This document shows, in pieces, positions 42,567 through 52,034 of a stretch of 64,000 bases of DNA. The stretch comes from Flavobacteriales bacterium (lineage in GTDB: Bacteria; Bacteroidota; Bacteroidia; Flavobacteriales_D; Sanyastnellaceae), in NCBI GenBank assembly GCA_947466425.1, contig CANIBZ010000005.1, positions 18,121-82,120 on the forward strand, written 5' to 3'. Within the stretch, counting starts at the first letter, position 1. Every line of letters starts with the position of its first letter. Both the position numbers and the translations under genes were made by a program. The notes beneath the pieces are model-generated. The model made no database searches. It worked only from the letters and a program-made list of their open reading frames with translations, and had not been told where the DNA came from.

Positions 42567-45500
42567 ATTAGAAAATTTATTTCCATATTACTTCTTGCCT
42601 TTTGCATCGGAAATCTCTATGCCCAAAAGCCTATAGACGAAAAGACATTGGCTGCCGAGGCAAATGTTTTTTTCGAAGAGGGTAATTATGTCCAGGCCTA
42701 TGCTGCCTATTCCCAGTTGGTTTCGTTGTATGGAAGTAATCCTATATACGCGTTTCGTTTTGGTGCGGCCGGGATTTATGCAACAACCGACCGCGAAAAG
42801 TGTGTGTTTTTTATGAAAGATGGCGTGCGCAGGGGATACACGGAACCTGAAACCCATTACTATTTGGCTAGGGCCTATCACTTGAGCTATAACTTCAAGG
42901 AAGCTTTGGCAGAATATGAAAAATTCGAGACCTCTGCTGAAAAGAAACAACTTGCAAAATCAGATTGCAAAGCACAAAAGCTTTCTGCTGAATCAGGACT
43001 CAACCTCATGAACAGCATTAAAGATGTTCAAGTACTTGAAAAAACAGAAGCGGAAAAATCGAGCTTTTATCGATACATGAACATCGACCCCTCTATTGGT
43101 AAAATTATTTCAACACCTAAAGAGTTACTTTCTAAGCTCGACTTAAAATCGAAAGAAGAACATGTTTTCTTTCTTCCATCTAACGGAAAGAAAATTTTCT
43201 TTTCGAGCAAAGGAAAAGACGGATTAACAGGCAAGGATATTTACACAACCTCTCGGGTCAATGGGACTTTCACGCCACCTGTAAAATTAAAGAGCTCTGT
43301 TAACACTGAGTTCGACGAAGACTTCGCGTTTATGCATCCGAATGGAAGCACCTTGTATTTCGCATCGAAGGGACACGGAAGTATGGGTGGATACGACATT
43401 TTTAGATGTGAATGGGACGCTACAATCAGCAATTTTGGGCCTGCAATTAATATGGACTTCGCCATTAACACGCCAGATGACGATCTTTTCTTTATAACAG
43501 ACTCACTCAACACAACTGCTTACTTTGCAAGCAGCCGCTTGACTTCTCCCGATAAACTATACGTATATCGCGTTTTTGTAAATGGAATTCCTATGAATAT
43601 CACCTACCTCAAAGGTGAGTTTATTTCGCGTGTTGACGCAACGCAAACCGAAGCGAAAATTCAAGTGTTCGACGACTTAACCAATCGGAAAATCATGGAC
43701 ACACAAGCCCGCGAGTCGAATGGACAATACTTACTTTTTATTCCAACAGCTGGAAACTACACTTATAAAATTCAACCCCCAGGAAGCCCTCAAATTCATG
43801 AGGTCCTTGTCAAAATACCCGCAGCAGAAGGTTCCCAGGTGTTTCGACAAGAGATTGTTTTCACGAAAACAGATGGACGTGAAAAAGTTGAGGTGAAGAA
43901 TTACTGGAACGATCCCTTGAATGATAATGTTGAAGATCTTCAACGGCAGATGCTTCTAGCAAAATCACAACTCGACGTCAATGCAACTGTCGACCTTTCA
44001 TCATTCACTTCGACCAACACCAATAATTCAAATTCAAACACTTCAGCAAGCGGCAACGCTTCAACAAGTGTTCTAAGCCCACGTATCGAAATTGATACTG
44101 TACTTTCCTCACAAGAAAAAACCATTGCTGCATTGAAGCGTGAAATTGCCTTGGCCGAGCAAACGTCGAAATCACTTCTGCAATATGTTCAGCAAACGCT
44201 TTCAGAAACAGACGAGGCATACGAAGAATTTCAAACTGCGCGATTTGAACAACCGGAATCTCGGAACGACAGTATAGAATTAATTGAGGCACGAAACAAT
44301 ATGATTGCGACGCAAGACCGAAGCGTTGCAGCCATTTCGGCTTATGAAATTTCAAAAAACAGAGAGATTGAATTACGTGAAAAACTCAATGGCGTTCAGG
44401 CTGTAAATAAACAAATTAAAGAATCACTGGCTGAAAAAGATTCTCCAATGGCGGCTTATCTCGTGAATGATTATGTGGGGAAAAATCCAAACAGCGAAAA
44501 AGGTCTTGTCACTGAAAGCGCAGTAACATGGAAAGCTGCAGACGCCAAAACAAAAGTTAACGAGAATAAAGCTAAGCTCGATGATTCTCAGTTAAGAATT
44601 AATACAAAAACAAAAGAAATTGAAGAATTAGAAATTAAGGCCAACGCGGTTAGCAATCAAATGTCTAACACCAAAAAGAAAAAAGACATAGAGCGATTGG
44701 GTAACGAACTTAATTCAATCGAATTAGAATTTACTGAATTGAAGGAAGAAATCGAAGAGGAAAAAGAAACATTAAGAATTCGAGAATTAGAACTTCAGGA
44801 GTCCGTTAGTTTATTGAAATTACTTCAAGAACTAGAATCTGAAAAACAACCGGAAGTAAAACCTGAATTCAAAAGTTTAACGAACATTGTAAATATTGAA
44901 TCGTTAAAGACTGAAATTAGCGAATCTAAAAATCGCGTTTCAACGGCTCTAGAAAACTCTCATTACGAAAATCCAAACGCTAGTTCCAACAACGCAAGTT
45001 CTAACAACGCAAGTTCAAACAACGCAAGTTCTAACAACGCTAGTTCAAACAACGCCAGTTCCAACAACGCAAGTTCTAACAACGCAAGTTCTAACAACGC
45101 AAGTTCTAACAACGCAAGTTCTAACAACGCTAGTTCTAACAACGCTAGTTCTAACAACGCTAGTTCAAACAACGCTAGTTCAAACAACGCAAGTTCTAAC
45201 AACGCTAGTTCAAACAACGCAAGTTCAAACAACGCCAGTTCTAACAACGCCAGTTCTAACAACGCCAGTTCTAACAACGCCAGTTCCAACAACGCAAGTT
45301 CCAACAACGCAAGTTCTAACAACGCTAGTTCTAACAACGCTAGTTCAAACAACGCCAGTTCTAACAACGCTAGTTCAAACAACGCCAGTTCCAACAACGC
45401 CAGTTCCAACAACGCCAGTTCCAACAACGCAAGTTCTAACAACGCTAGTTCAAACAACGCCAGTTCAAACAACGCTAGTTCAAACAACGCCAGTTCCAAC

Positions 45501-47183
45501 AACGCAAGTTCAAACAACGCAAGTTCAAACAACGCAAGTTCAAACAACGTTAGTCCAAAAACTTTCACTGCAGCAGAAGCCGTAATTATAAACAGCCCTG
45601 GACAGTCGAATTATCAGGATGAAAATATTTTTGAAGAACTAAAAAACGACAGTGTTGAAATTTCCAATCGTATAGAAATTGAAAAACTCTACACTGAAAT
45701 CGAGACCATCAATCGCAGAATAAAAAGTGAACCCGCACCCGAGAAAATTGCCGAATTGACTGAACAACGGAATCAACTGATGTATCAGAAAATGCAAGAA
45801 GAGGATAAGAATGCAACGCTAATTGCAGAGCACAATTCGAATTCACTTATTGATCTTCAATCGGCTTGGAAAAAGAATACCACTGCTCCAACGAGCAATG
45901 CAACCTTGGAGGATAAGAAGGCTTACGACACAGCGGTTTCCTATATGAAAGAGGCCAGCACGCTTCGTGCAGCAGCAAAAACAGAACCCGATTTCTTTGA
46001 GCGTTATGCGAAGAATGCACGCGCGTTTGCACTCGAACGAAATGCTAAAAACGAATTGCAATTTTTGGTAGAAAAGACCACTCCATCTGCTAACACCGCT
46101 AGTTCCAACAACGCTAGTTCCAACAACGCTAGTTCCAACAACGCCAGTTCCAACAACGCTAGTTCCAACAACGCTAGTTCTAACAACGCTAGTTCCAACA
46201 ACGCTAGTTCCAACAACGCTAGTTCCAATAACGCCAGTTCCAACAACGCCAGTTCCAACAACGCTAGTTCCAACAACGCCAGTTCCAACAACGCTAGTTC
46301 CAACAACGCTAGTTCCAACAACGCTAGTTCCAACAACGCTAGTTCTAACAACGCTAGTTCCAACAACGCTAGTTCCAACAACGCTAGTTCTAACAACGCT
46401 AGTTCCAACAACGCAAGTTCATTCACAAGTATTCCTGCAATCATTCAAAAAACACTTTATCAAAAGCAAACTGTATCGGCTTATAGCGACGCGAATCCTA
46501 TTCCAATTGGATTGCCACTTCCCGAAGGATCATTTTACACCATCCAAGTGGGTGCCTTCCGAATACCTGTTGCAAACAATACTTTTAGTCAATTCGCTCC
46601 TGTGTATGCAGAACGTCAAACGAATGGATTCATTCGTTACAGCACTGGATTTTTCTCGTCATACACTGAGGCCATTCAAGCGCGAAACGAAATACGTCAG
46701 ATGGGTTATTCAGATGCATTTATTGTTGCTTATAAAAATCGCGAACGTGTTCGTTACAGTGATCTAATGACCGCAGCTGAACGGGCGAATTCAAATAGCA
46801 GCACTGCTGCTTCAACCAATACACCCCCCGCTCCTATTGTCACTCCTAACACTGAATTGGATGTTAATTACTATTCCGACCCGTTAGCCGTAACTGCCAG
46901 CCTGATTGAAAAAACCACAGGTATATTCTTCACTGTTCAAGTGGGTGTTTATGCTAAACCTTCACGAAATAAAATCTTAAATACATACTCCGATTTACAC
47001 GTTGAAAAACTTTCGAACGGGCAGATTCGCTACACTAGCGGTAAATTCCAAAGCATAGCAGATGTAATCAAGCAACGTGATTTTGTTCGTGCCAATGGAA
47101 TTCCAGATGCATTTATAACGGCCTATAAAAACGGTAAGCGCATTACAGTTCCGGAAGCGAAAAAAGAATTGGGAATTCAATAA
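42567..47183 (+). CDS. Giant envelope protein: TPR-like, PD40, coiled coil, two ASSNN arrays, two SPOR-like domains; apparent ATT start
   Basis: The frame is open from 42522 and no ATG, GTG or TTG precedes a clear signal peptide; ATT at 42567 followed by RKFISILLLAFCIGNLYA and cleavage before QKPID gives a perfect one, so I place the start there (1538 residues). The only nearby TTG (42648) would delete the signal. Order: TPR-like helices (about 25-130), PD40/WD40-like propeller strands with SMGGYDIFRCEWD (about 195-290), long charged coiled coil (about 500-780), ASSNN array 1 (805-994), a helical spacer, ASSNN array 2 (1178-1282), then two SPOR-like domains (YTIQVGAF.., about 1321-1395; FTVQVGVY.., about 1452-1525). 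SPOR domains bind denuded septal glycan, so a cell-wall role is inferred. Confidence 0.85.
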   Translation: MRKFISILLLAFCIGNLYAQKPIDEKTLAAEANVFFEEGNYVQAYAAYSQLVSLYGSNPIYAFRFGAAGIYATTDREKCVFFMKDGVRRGYTEPETHYYLARAYHLSYNFKEALAEYEKFETSAEKKQLAKSDCKAQKLSAESGLNLMNSIKDVQVLEKTEAEKSSFYRYMNIDPSIGKIISTPKELLSKLDLKSKEEHVFFLPSNGKKIFFSSKGKDGLTGKDIYTTSRVNGTFTPPVKLKSSVNTEFDEDFAFMHPNGSTLYFASKGHGSMGGYDIFRCEWDATISNFGPAINMDFAINTPDDDLFFITDSLNTTAYFASSRLTSPDKLYVYRVFVNGIPMNITYLKGEFISRVDATQTEAKIQVFDDLTNRKIMDTQARESNGQYLLFIPTAGNYTYKIQPPGSPQIHEVLVKIPAAEGSQVFRQEIVFTKTDGREKVEVKNYWNDPLNDNVEDLQRQMLLAKSQLDVNATVDLSSFTSTNTNNSNSNTSASGNASTSVLSPRIEIDTVLSSQEKTIAALKREIALAEQTSKSLLQYVQQTLSETDEAYEEFQTARFEQPESRNDSIELIEARNNMIATQDRSVAAISAYEISKNREIELREKLNGVQAVNKQIKESLAEKDSPMAAYLVNDYVGKNPNSEKGLVTESAVTWKAADAKTKVNENKAKLDDSQLRINTKTKEIEELEIKANAVSNQMSNTKKKKDIERLGNELNSIELEFTELKEEIEEEKETLRIRELELQESVSLLKLLQELESEKQPEVKPEFKSLTNIVNIESLKTEISESKNRVSTALENSHYENPNASSNNASSNNASSNNASSNNASSNNASSNNASSNNASSNNASSNNASSNNASSNNASSNNASSNNASSNNASSNNASSNNASSNNASSNNASSNNASSNNASSNNASSNNASSNNASSNNASSNNASSNNASSNNASSNNASSNNASSNNASSNNASSNNASSNNASSNNASSNNASSNNASSNNASSNNVSPKTFTAAEAVIINSPGQSNYQDENIFEELKNDSVEISNRIEIEKLYTEIETINRRIKSEPAPEKIAELTEQRNQLMYQKMQEEDKNATLIAEHNSNSLIDLQSAWKKNTTAPTSNATLEDKKAYDTAVSYMKEASTLRAAAKTEPDFFERYAKNARAFALERNAKNELQFLVEKTTPSANTASSNNASSNNASSNNASSNNASSNNASSNNASSNNASSNNASSNNASSNNASSNNASSNNASSNNASSNNASSNNASSNNASSNNASSNNASSNNASSNNASSNNASSFTSIPAIIQKTLYQKQTVSAYSDANPIPIGLPLPEGSFYTIQVGAFRIPVANNTFSQFAPVYAERQTNGFIRYSTGFFSSYTEAIQARNEIRQMGYSDAFIVAYKNRERVRYSDLMTAAERANSNSSTAASTNTPPAPIVTPNTELDVNYYSDPLAVTASLIEKTTGIFFTVQVGVYAKPSRNKILNTYSDLHVEKLSNGQIRYTSGKFQSIADVIKQRDFVRANGIPDAFITAYKNGKRITVPEAKKELGIQ
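44979..45548 (+). repeat. In-frame 15-bp tandem repeat, array 1 (38 units encoding ASSNN)
   Basis: Thirty-eight exact 15-bp-period units GCN-AGT-TCN-AAC-AAC, followed by a decayed unit reading VSPKT. Differences between units are confined to the third bases of the Ala and second Ser codons, all synonymous. Confidence 0.97.
46098..46412 (+). repeat. In-frame 15-bp tandem repeat, array 2 (21 units encoding ASSNN)
   Basis: Twenty-one units of the same pentapeptide followed by a truncated ASS. Units are more uniform than in array 1 (mostly GCT/GCC and TCC), with one AAT for AAC; all changes are synonymous. Confidence 0.97.
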
Positions 47184-47209
47184 GACCTTTCGAATTAACG
47201 TTCATTGGA

Positions 47210-47238
47210 TTGAATTCAAAACTATTCGCTTAACTTTG
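47210..47238 (+). promoter_or_regulatory. Promoter of the lamin-tail protein gene
   Basis: TTG (47210-47212) and TAACTTTG (47231-47238) are spaced by 18 bp; the -7 element ends 20 bp before the ATG at 47259. Confidence 0.6.
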
Positions 47239-47258
47239 AGGTAACATACTTGTTGAAA

Positions 47259-48899
47259 ATGAAAAAACCACTGATATTTCTTTGTTTTTTGTTCGCGTCA
47301 TTCTTTGCAAACGCCCAACTTCAGTTAAATGAAATTTTGGCTTCAAACAACACCAATCAAATGGATGAGTTTTTTGAATTCGACGATTGGATTGAAATAT
47401 ACAATGCAGGTGGAATTGTGAATCTAGCCGGTTATTATTTATCTGACGACCATTTAAACCTCATCAAGTATCAAATCCCAGCAACAGATCCCGGTGCTAC
47501 AACCATGCTTCCGGGAAGTTTCAAAGTGTTTTTCGCCGACAAAGACAATTTAACGCAAGGAGCACTTCACACTAATTTCACTTTGAGCGGAAATGGGGAA
47601 ACAGTTTTTCTCACTGCACCTGATGGAGTAACGATCATTGATCAAATTCAATATCCTCAAATGGCATCAGACATTAGTTATGGCAGAGCGTGCGAAGCAT
47701 GTTCAACTTGGCAATACTTCAATACGGTTACTTATTCTGCACCAAATGCTGAACTAGCGCCTGTTGCACAGTTACTTTTTATAAATGAAGTGCAAGCCGA
47801 AAATACAGGCATTTATCATGACCCTGAATTTGAATATGATCCCTGGATAGAAATTTACAACCCAAACACTTTTCAAGTCAATTTAGGTGGTTATTTCTTG
47901 AGTGTGAACGGCACAAGCACACAGTGGCTCATTCCAACGAATGAACCGTTCAACACAGTTATTCCACCCAATAGTTTCAAAGTCTTTTGGTGCGATAATG
48001 ATTTGACATTCGGAGCATCACATACTTCTCTATCACTGAGTCCAAGTGGTGGAACAGCAACTCTTATTGGCCCCGACGGCACATCTCTCGTTAGCAGTTT
48101 GACATGGGGAGCGCTCGCTCCAGGACAAAGTGCAGGATGCTCTACTGACGGTTCACCTAATATCATTACTTTCAACCCAGCCACTCCAATTAATAGTAAT
48201 TCTCTGGTGTTTATTACTCCTGAGCCAGTAGTGATAAACGAAGTGATGGCTGACAACACTCTGACTTTCACAGACAACTTTGCTGAGTTCGATGACTGGA
48301 TTGAAATTTACAATCCACTTAACTACGATGTGAGTTTGGCTGGTTACTACATGAGTGACGACAGCAATAATCCAAGAAGATGGCAAGTCCCAACATCGTT
48401 CATTGACAGTGTTACCGTTCCTGCTTTAGGCTGGCTTACCTTCTTCGCTGATGGCGATGTAGGACAAGGTGTTCGTCATGCGAACTTTAGTTTAAACAAC
48501 AACAATGAATTCGTTGGACTCTATAGTCCAGACGGACTTACTCGAGTTGATGAAATTGTCTGGGAGCATATGGGCGCAGACACTAGTTTAGGTCGACTTA
48601 CAGACGGAAACTCTGAATGGATCAATTTCATTGTTACAACACCAGACTTCTCAAATAATCTCGGTGTAATTAGTGTTCAAGAAATGAACGCATCTAAAAA
48701 GTTCTTTTCGGTTTATCCGAATCCAACAAGAGGAATTGTGCAATGCTCGAAGAAAAGCAACATTCGAGTGTATTCCATTCAAGGAAATTTAGTTGAAACA
48801 CTTTCCGGTGTATGGCAAATTAATTTCAGCAATTACGAGGCTGGAATTTATATTGTAACCGATGAAGAAGGAAATAAACTGAGAATAATAAAAGAATAA
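47259..48899 (+). CDS. Secreted protein with three lamin-tail domains and a T9SS sorting domain
   Basis: From ATG 47259 the product has 546 residues. Signal peptide (LIFLCFLFASFFANA, cleavage before QLQLN). Three lamin-tail domain repeats are visible by their openings: LNEILASNNT..DDWIEIYNAG, INEVQAENTG..DPWIEIYNPN and INEVMADNTL..DDWIEIYNPL, each with a GGYFLS/AGYYMSDD strand. The C-terminus (FSVYPNPTRGIVQCS.. EAGIYIVTDEEG) is a type A T9SS sorting domain. Lamin-tail domains in bacteria occur in exported, often nucleic-acid- or carbohydrate-associated proteins. A TTG at 47250 would add three residues. Confidence 0.92.
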   Translation: MKKPLIFLCFLFASFFANAQLQLNEILASNNTNQMDEFFEFDDWIEIYNAGGIVNLAGYYLSDDHLNLIKYQIPATDPGATTMLPGSFKVFFADKDNLTQGALHTNFTLSGNGETVFLTAPDGVTIIDQIQYPQMASDISYGRACEACSTWQYFNTVTYSAPNAELAPVAQLLFINEVQAENTGIYHDPEFEYDPWIEIYNPNTFQVNLGGYFLSVNGTSTQWLIPTNEPFNTVIPPNSFKVFWCDNDLTFGASHTSLSLSPSGGTATLIGPDGTSLVSSLTWGALAPGQSAGCSTDGSPNIITFNPATPINSNSLVFITPEPVVINEVMADNTLTFTDNFAEFDDWIEIYNPLNYDVSLAGYYMSDDSNNPRRWQVPTSFIDSVTVPALGWLTFFADGDVGQGVRHANFSLNNNNEFVGLYSPDGLTRVDEIVWEHMGADTSLGRLTDGNSEWINFIVTTPDFSNNLGVISVQEMNASKKFFSVYPNPTRGIVQCSKKSNIRVYSIQGNLVETLSGVWQINFSNYEAGIYIVTDEEGNKLRIIKE

Positions 48900-48913
48900 A
48901 TTAATCAGATTAA

Positions 48914-49522
48914 TTATTCAACTCCGATATACTTATGAATTTGAAGACCTACACGCCAGTGTGGGTTTTTTAGTACCCATTCGAAAATAAGCGGAAGCAT
49001 AATCTCTCGCTTATCCCATTCAGGCTGCATAAACCACTGTGCATGTTCATTCATACGCGCAGACAATTCATGAGACCATTCAATGTCTGACTTGTGATTA
49101 ATGACCACTTTCAATTCATTGGCTAGTTGGAAATACTCTTCCAACGGAGCCTTGAATTTTTTGGGTGAAAACGTAATCCAATCGAAAAGTCCAGTTAATT
49201 TTTGAGTACCACTCGTTTCCAAATGAATGCGCATTCCTACATTGCGAAGTGCTTCTGTCAGTGGCGACAAATCATGCATGGTAGGTTCACCTCCTGTAAC
49301 AATCACAACTTTCACTCCGCTTCCTACAGCTTCTTCGACAAGAGTGTCAAGAGATACAAGCGGATGCTTTTCTTTGTCCCAACTTTCCTTCACGTCGCAC
49401 CAAACACAACCAACGTCGCATCCTGCCAATCGAATAAAAAAACTTGGAACACCCGAGTAAACGCCTTCACCTTGAACACTGGTGAAGGTCTCCATTAACG
49501 GATATTTCACTTCAGAACTCAC
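48914..49522 (-). CDS. queE: 7-carboxy-7-deazaguanine synthase
   Basis: A radical-SAM enzyme of queuosine biosynthesis that ring-contracts 6-carboxytetrahydropterin to 7-carboxy-7-deazaguanine. The 202-residue protein has FTSVQGEGVYSG at the start, the cluster motif CDVGCVWC (Cys35, Cys39, Cys42) and VIVTGGEPTMHDL, all typical of QueE. It is short, as expected for the family. The start overlaps the rimO stop by 4 bp, so the two are coupled. No other que gene is in this window. Confidence 0.95.
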   Translation of the reverse strand: MSSEVKYPLMETFTSVQGEGVYSGVPSFFIRLAGCDVGCVWCDVKESWDKEKHPLVSLDTLVEEAVGSGVKVVIVTGGEPTMHDLSPLTEALRNVGMRIHLETSGTQKLTGLFDWITFSPKKFKAPLEEYFQLANELKVVINHKSDIEWSHELSARMNEHAQWFMQPEWDKREIMLPLIFEWVLKNPHWRVGLQIHKYIGVE

Positions 49523-50832
49523 GCTTTAATTTTTCCAATTAAATCGTAGTGCTCTGCATTAACAATTTCAATGTCGGCAAAATCCCCCACACGCAAATAT
49601 CCTTCAGACTTAGGAATAACCACTTCATTGTCTACTTCAGGAGAATCGAATTCAGTGCGGCCGATGTAATAATCGCCTTCCATTTTATCTATTAAAACCT
49701 TGAAAGTTTTTCCAATTTTGGCTTCATTCAATTCCAACGAAATGTGCGATTGAACTTCCATAATCTCATCGGCGCGTTTCTTCTTTGTCTTCGCTGAAAC
49801 ATCATCCTTCAAAACAAAGGCTGTAGTATTCTCTTCATGGCTGTATGTGAAAACACCTAGACGTTCGAAGCGCGATTGCTCTATCCACTTCAACAACTCT
49901 TTGTGATCGGCAGGGGTTTCTCCGGGAAATCCAGTAATCAAGGTCGTACGAATTGCAATATCAGGAACCTTCATGCGAATGTCTTGAAGAAGCGCATCGG
50001 TTTTCTCTCTCGTTATGCCTCGCTTCATGGCTTGCAACATTTTTGTTGTTCCATGTTGAAGGGGCATATCTAAATACTTACAAATGTTGTCGCGTTCGTT
50101 CATCACGTCTAACACATCCATTGGAAATCCACTAGGGAAGGCGTATTGAAGTCGAATCCAATCGATCCCCTCCACATCTGAAAGACGCTTCAACAATTCT
50201 GAAAGCGTTCTTTTCTTTTCAATGTCTAATCCGTAAAAAGTTAAATCTTGTGCAATGAGCACCAATTCCTTCGTTCCGCTCGCCGCCAAAGATTTAGCGT
50301 TCTTCACGAGCTGCTCCATAGGCGTGCTCACGTGCTTTCCACGCATCAGCGGAATGGCGCAAAACGAACACGGACGATCACATCCTTCCGCAATTTTAAA
50401 ATACGCAAAATGACTTGGCGTAGTCAACAATCGCTCTCCAACCAATTCCGTTTTGTAATCGGCCTTCAATGTTTTCAATAAACGTGGAAGATCGCGCGTT
50501 CCAAAAAACGCATCTACTTCTGGAATATCTTTTTCCAATTCTGGCTTATAACGTTCACTCAAACAACCGGTAACGTATAGCTTCGAAACATTTCCCTTTT
50601 CTTTTTCTTTCGCCCAGGCCAAAATGGTATTGATGCTTTCCTCTTTGGCGTTATCAATGAAACCACAGGTGTTGATGATTACAATTTCCGAATCAGTTTC
50701 TTCCGATTCATGTTCCACATCGAAAGCATTTGCCTTCAACTGCGCCATCATGATTTCCGAATCGAAAATATTTTTCGCGCAGCCCAAGGTTATTACATTC
50801 ACCTTGTTTTTCTTGAGGGTTTTTGTCTTCAT
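49519..50832 (-). CDS. rimO: Ribosomal protein uS12 methylthiotransferase
   Basis: RimO is a radical-SAM enzyme that methylthiolates the conserved Asp of ribosomal protein uS12. The 437-residue length is normal. N-terminal UPF0004 domain: Cys18 (TLGCAKN), Cys56 (NTCGFID), Cys90 (TGCLSERY). Radical-SAM cluster: Cys151, Cys155, Cys158 in AEGCDRPCSFCAIP. A C-terminal TRAM domain (FKVLIDKMEGDYYIGRTEFD..) follows. SxRG-type segment MRGKHVSTPME distinguishes it from MiaB. It starts at the ftsY stop (50832), continuing the operon with ftsY and queE. Confidence 0.96.
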   Translation of the reverse strand: MKTKTLKKNKVNVITLGCAKNIFDSEIMMAQLKANAFDVEHESEETDSEIVIINTCGFIDNAKEESINTILAWAKEKEKGNVSKLYVTGCLSERYKPELEKDIPEVDAFFGTRDLPRLLKTLKADYKTELVGERLLTTPSHFAYFKIAEGCDRPCSFCAIPLMRGKHVSTPMEQLVKNAKSLAASGTKELVLIAQDLTFYGLDIEKKRTLSELLKRLSDVEGIDWIRLQYAFPSGFPMDVLDVMNERDNICKYLDMPLQHGTTKMLQAMKRGITREKTDALLQDIRMKVPDIAIRTTLITGFPGETPADHKELLKWIEQSRFERLGVFTYSHEENTTAFVLKDDVSAKTKKKRADEIMEVQSHISLELNEAKIGKTFKVLIDKMEGDYYIGRTEFDSPEVDNEVVIPKSEGYLRVGDFADIEIVNAEHYDLIGKIKA

Positions 50833-51800
50833 TACTTTGTTTTTCCTGCAAATAAACTATCTACAAATTCAAATCTATTGAAGACTTGAAGATCACCAGC
50901 CTGCTCCCCCACTCCAATGAAGCGAACGGGGATATTGAACTGATCTGAAATTCCAATCACTACTCCGCCTTTAGCTGTGCCATCTATTTTCGTTATTGCC
51001 AACGAAGAAACTTCCGTAGCTGCTGTAAACTGCTTTGCTTGTTCGAATGCATTTTGTCCGGTTGAACCGTCTAAAACCAGCATCACATCGTGCGGAGCGT
51101 TCGGCACCACCTTTTGCATCACACGCTTAATTTTAGTCAACTCATTCATGAGTCCTACCTTGTTGTGCAATCGACCCGCAGTATCAATAATCACAACATC
51201 GGCATTTTTAGAAACGGCAGATTGAAGGGTGTCAAAGGCTACTGCAGCAGGATCGGCGTTCATCGCTTGCGCTACAATCTCAACATTCGCGCGCTCGGCC
51301 CAAATTTTCAATTGATCAATAGCCGCAGCGCGGAAGGTATCTGCCGCGCCCAAAACTACTTTCTTTCCTTGTTGTTGAAGTTGGTAAGCCATCTTTCCAA
51401 TAGTGGTGGTCTTTCCAACCCCATTCACTCCAACCACCATAATTACATAAGGCATTCCATCAGTAGCTGGAATAAAAATCTCTTCGCTCTCTTCTCCTTC
51501 ATGCCCCACAAGCATTTGCGCAATCTCATCGCGTAAAACTTGATTCAATTGATCTGAAGGCATTGATTTCTCTTGACGAACACGCTCTTGAATACGCTTA
51601 ATAATCTTTTCTGTGGTGTCGGTCCCAACGTCAGATGTAATAAGAATTTCTTCCAACTCATCCAGCATCTCTTCGTCTACATGGGCCTTACCCGTAATAA
51701 TACGAGCTAGCTTCCCGAAAAAACCTTCGCGGGTTCTTTCAAGACCAAGATCTAACTTGTCTTTTTTTTCTTTCGAAAAGAGGCGTTTGAAGAAACTCAT
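50832..51800 (-). CDS. ftsY: Signal recognition particle receptor FtsY
   Basis: SRP receptor GTPase delivering nascent membrane proteins to the translocon. From ATG 51800 (MSFFKRLFSKE) the product has 322 residues, with a short basic N-terminus and no long acidic A domain. NG domain: EEMLDELEEILITSDVG, P-loop GVNGVGKTTTIGKMA, DTFRAAAIDQL, DTAGRLHNK, and TKIDGTAKGG. The frame extends to 51836 but overlaps the upstream terminator. The gene sits between DUF4295 and rimO, the usual Bacteroidota order. Confidence 0.97.
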   Translation of the reverse strand: MSFFKRLFSKEKKDKLDLGLERTREGFFGKLARIITGKAHVDEEMLDELEEILITSDVGTDTTEKIIKRIQERVRQEKSMPSDQLNQVLRDEIAQMLVGHEGEESEEIFIPATDGMPYVIMVVGVNGVGKTTTIGKMAYQLQQQGKKVVLGAADTFRAAAIDQLKIWAERANVEIVAQAMNADPAAVAFDTLQSAVSKNADVVIIDTAGRLHNKVGLMNELTKIKRVMQKVVPNAPHDVMLVLDGSTGQNAFEQAKQFTAATEVSSLAITKIDGTAKGGVVIGISDQFNIPVRFIGVGEQAGDLQVFNRFEFVDSLFAGKTK

Positions 51801-51821
51801 ATGTATAGGTCTAAAATAAAA

Positions 51822-51850
51822 AAAAGGCCTTTCCAAAGGAAAAGCCTTTT
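51822..51850. terminator. Hairpin terminator between DUF4295 and ftsY
   Basis: AAAAGGCCTTTCC, loop AAA, GGAAAAGCCTTTT, one mismatch in a 13-bp stem. On the minus strand it is followed by a T-rich run. It may attenuate rather than fully stop transcription into ftsY. Confidence 0.75.
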
Positions 51851-51869
51851 AACGTATTTCTAACAGCGA

Positions 51870-52025
51870 TTAGCCTTTAGCAAACCACTCGTTGATTTTG
51901 TCATTGTGTACAATTTCCTCCTTAAAGGAATATGATCCTGACTTCGCAGACTTGATCATTTTAATAACCTTGGTGTGGTTCTTTCCACCACCAGTTTGAA
52001 GGGTCGCAACTACTTTCTTTGCCAT
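51870..52025 (-). CDS. DUF4295 ribosome-linked small basic protein
   Basis: A 51-residue basic protein (MAKKVVATLQTGGGKNHTK..) from ATG 52025 to TAA 51870. The Lys-rich sequence and the position directly after rpmG and before ftsY match DUF4295, a small Bacteroidota protein usually found there. It probably binds RNA or the ribosome, but its role is not established. It is shorter than many ORF thresholds and would be easily missed. The gap to rpmG is 9 bp. Confidence 0.9.
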   Translation of the reverse strand: MAKKVVATLQTGGGKNHTKVIKMIKSAKSGSYSFKEEIVHNDKINEWFAKG

Positions 52026-52034
52026 GACTTAATC

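Noticed and set aside
44963..45568. Long antisense ORFs of Leu-Glu-Leu-Ala repeats opposite the ASSNN arrays (also 46004-46444)
   Set aside because: They arise automatically from reading the 15-bp repeat on the other strand and have no start context or independent features.
44979..46412. CRISPR-like regular repeats
   Set aside because: Units are 15 bp with no unique spacers and encode a continuous peptide in frame.
48896..48919. AT-rich inverted repeat between the lamin-tail gene and queE as a terminator
   Set aside because: The stem is almost only A-T and short; it is too weak to call.
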